Of a stretch of 64,000 bases of DNA, positions 63,975 to 64,000 are shown piece after piece. The notes under the pieces were generated by a model. The model was not told the DNA's origin. It saw nothing but the letters and a program-made list of their open reading frames with translations, and ran no database searches. Source of the stretch: Botryococcus braunii (Eukaryota; Chlorophyta; Trebouxiophyceae); assembly GCA_002005505.1 (NCBI GenBank), contig KV908699.1, positions 55,412 to 119,411 of the forward strand, in the 5' to 3' direction. How positions within the stretch are numbered: the first letter of the stretch is position 1; every line of letters begins with the position of its first letter. A program made the translations under genes and the position numbers.

Positions 63975-64000
63975 CTTTTCATTGTTATGCATAGTTCACT

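Overview
This window is nuclear DNA from a eukaryote, most probably a streptophyte green alga; a charophyte such as Chara would fit, but the sequence alone cannot name the species. The evidence is a spliced housekeeping-type gene with GT-AG introns, very long CT/GA and GT/CA dinucleotide tracts, a plant-type Ty3/gypsy chromovirus, and Ty1/copia elements whose primer sites match eukaryotic initiator tRNA-Met. There is no operon structure and no CRISPR array.

Region 1 (1-11.3 kb, + strand) carries most of a gene for a FAN/NSMAF-like protein. Thirteen exons can be placed with compatible phases, giving 1084 codons: the end of a GRAM/PH-type region, a BEACH domain, an acidic linker, then WD40 repeats. 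The 5' exons lie left of the window. Its introns hold the dinucleotide tracts. Region 2 (13.2-31.2 kb) is framed by two divergently transcribed, paralogous two-exon genes for secreted cysteine-rich proteins that I cannot assign to a known family. The space between them is filled by nested LTR retrotransposons. An old, pol-less minus-strand Ty3 relic (16019-29394, LTRs about 205 bp) sits inside a GT microsatellite. An almost pristine plus-strand Ty3 chromovirus (17684-28671, 476-bp LTRs, target duplication CTGTG) is inserted in the relic's gag. An internal 3.6-kb repeat of the chromovirus, with an N at its junction, looks like an assembly error.

Region 3 (31.2-35.5 kb) has little that can be supported: a few coding-like stretches, a 0.5-kb GA tract and otherwise featureless sequence. 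Region 4 (35.5-64 kb) is a retrotransposon nest. Copia family A is present as a minus-strand copy (A1) and a plus-strand copy (A2), forming a large inverted repeat, and as a solo LTR (target duplication CCTCC). Intact copia element B (42687-49826, 691-bp LTRs, target duplication GTAAG) is inserted in A1 gag. A decayed copia-like element C fills the centre of the inverted repeat. A second minus-strand Ty3 chromovirus interrupts A2 and runs to the window edge.

The most striking observation is a 90-codon leader ORF in element B. It begins with a near copy of the histone H3 N-terminal tail (RTKQTARKTT, against RTKQTARKST in H3) and ends in an ATGA overlap with the start of the gag-pol ORF. Elements A and B both carry a primer binding site matching the anticodon arm of initiator tRNA-Met (half-tRNA priming, as in Drosophila copia). 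The Ty3 elements and element C share a different 12-nt site matching a tRNA 3' end.
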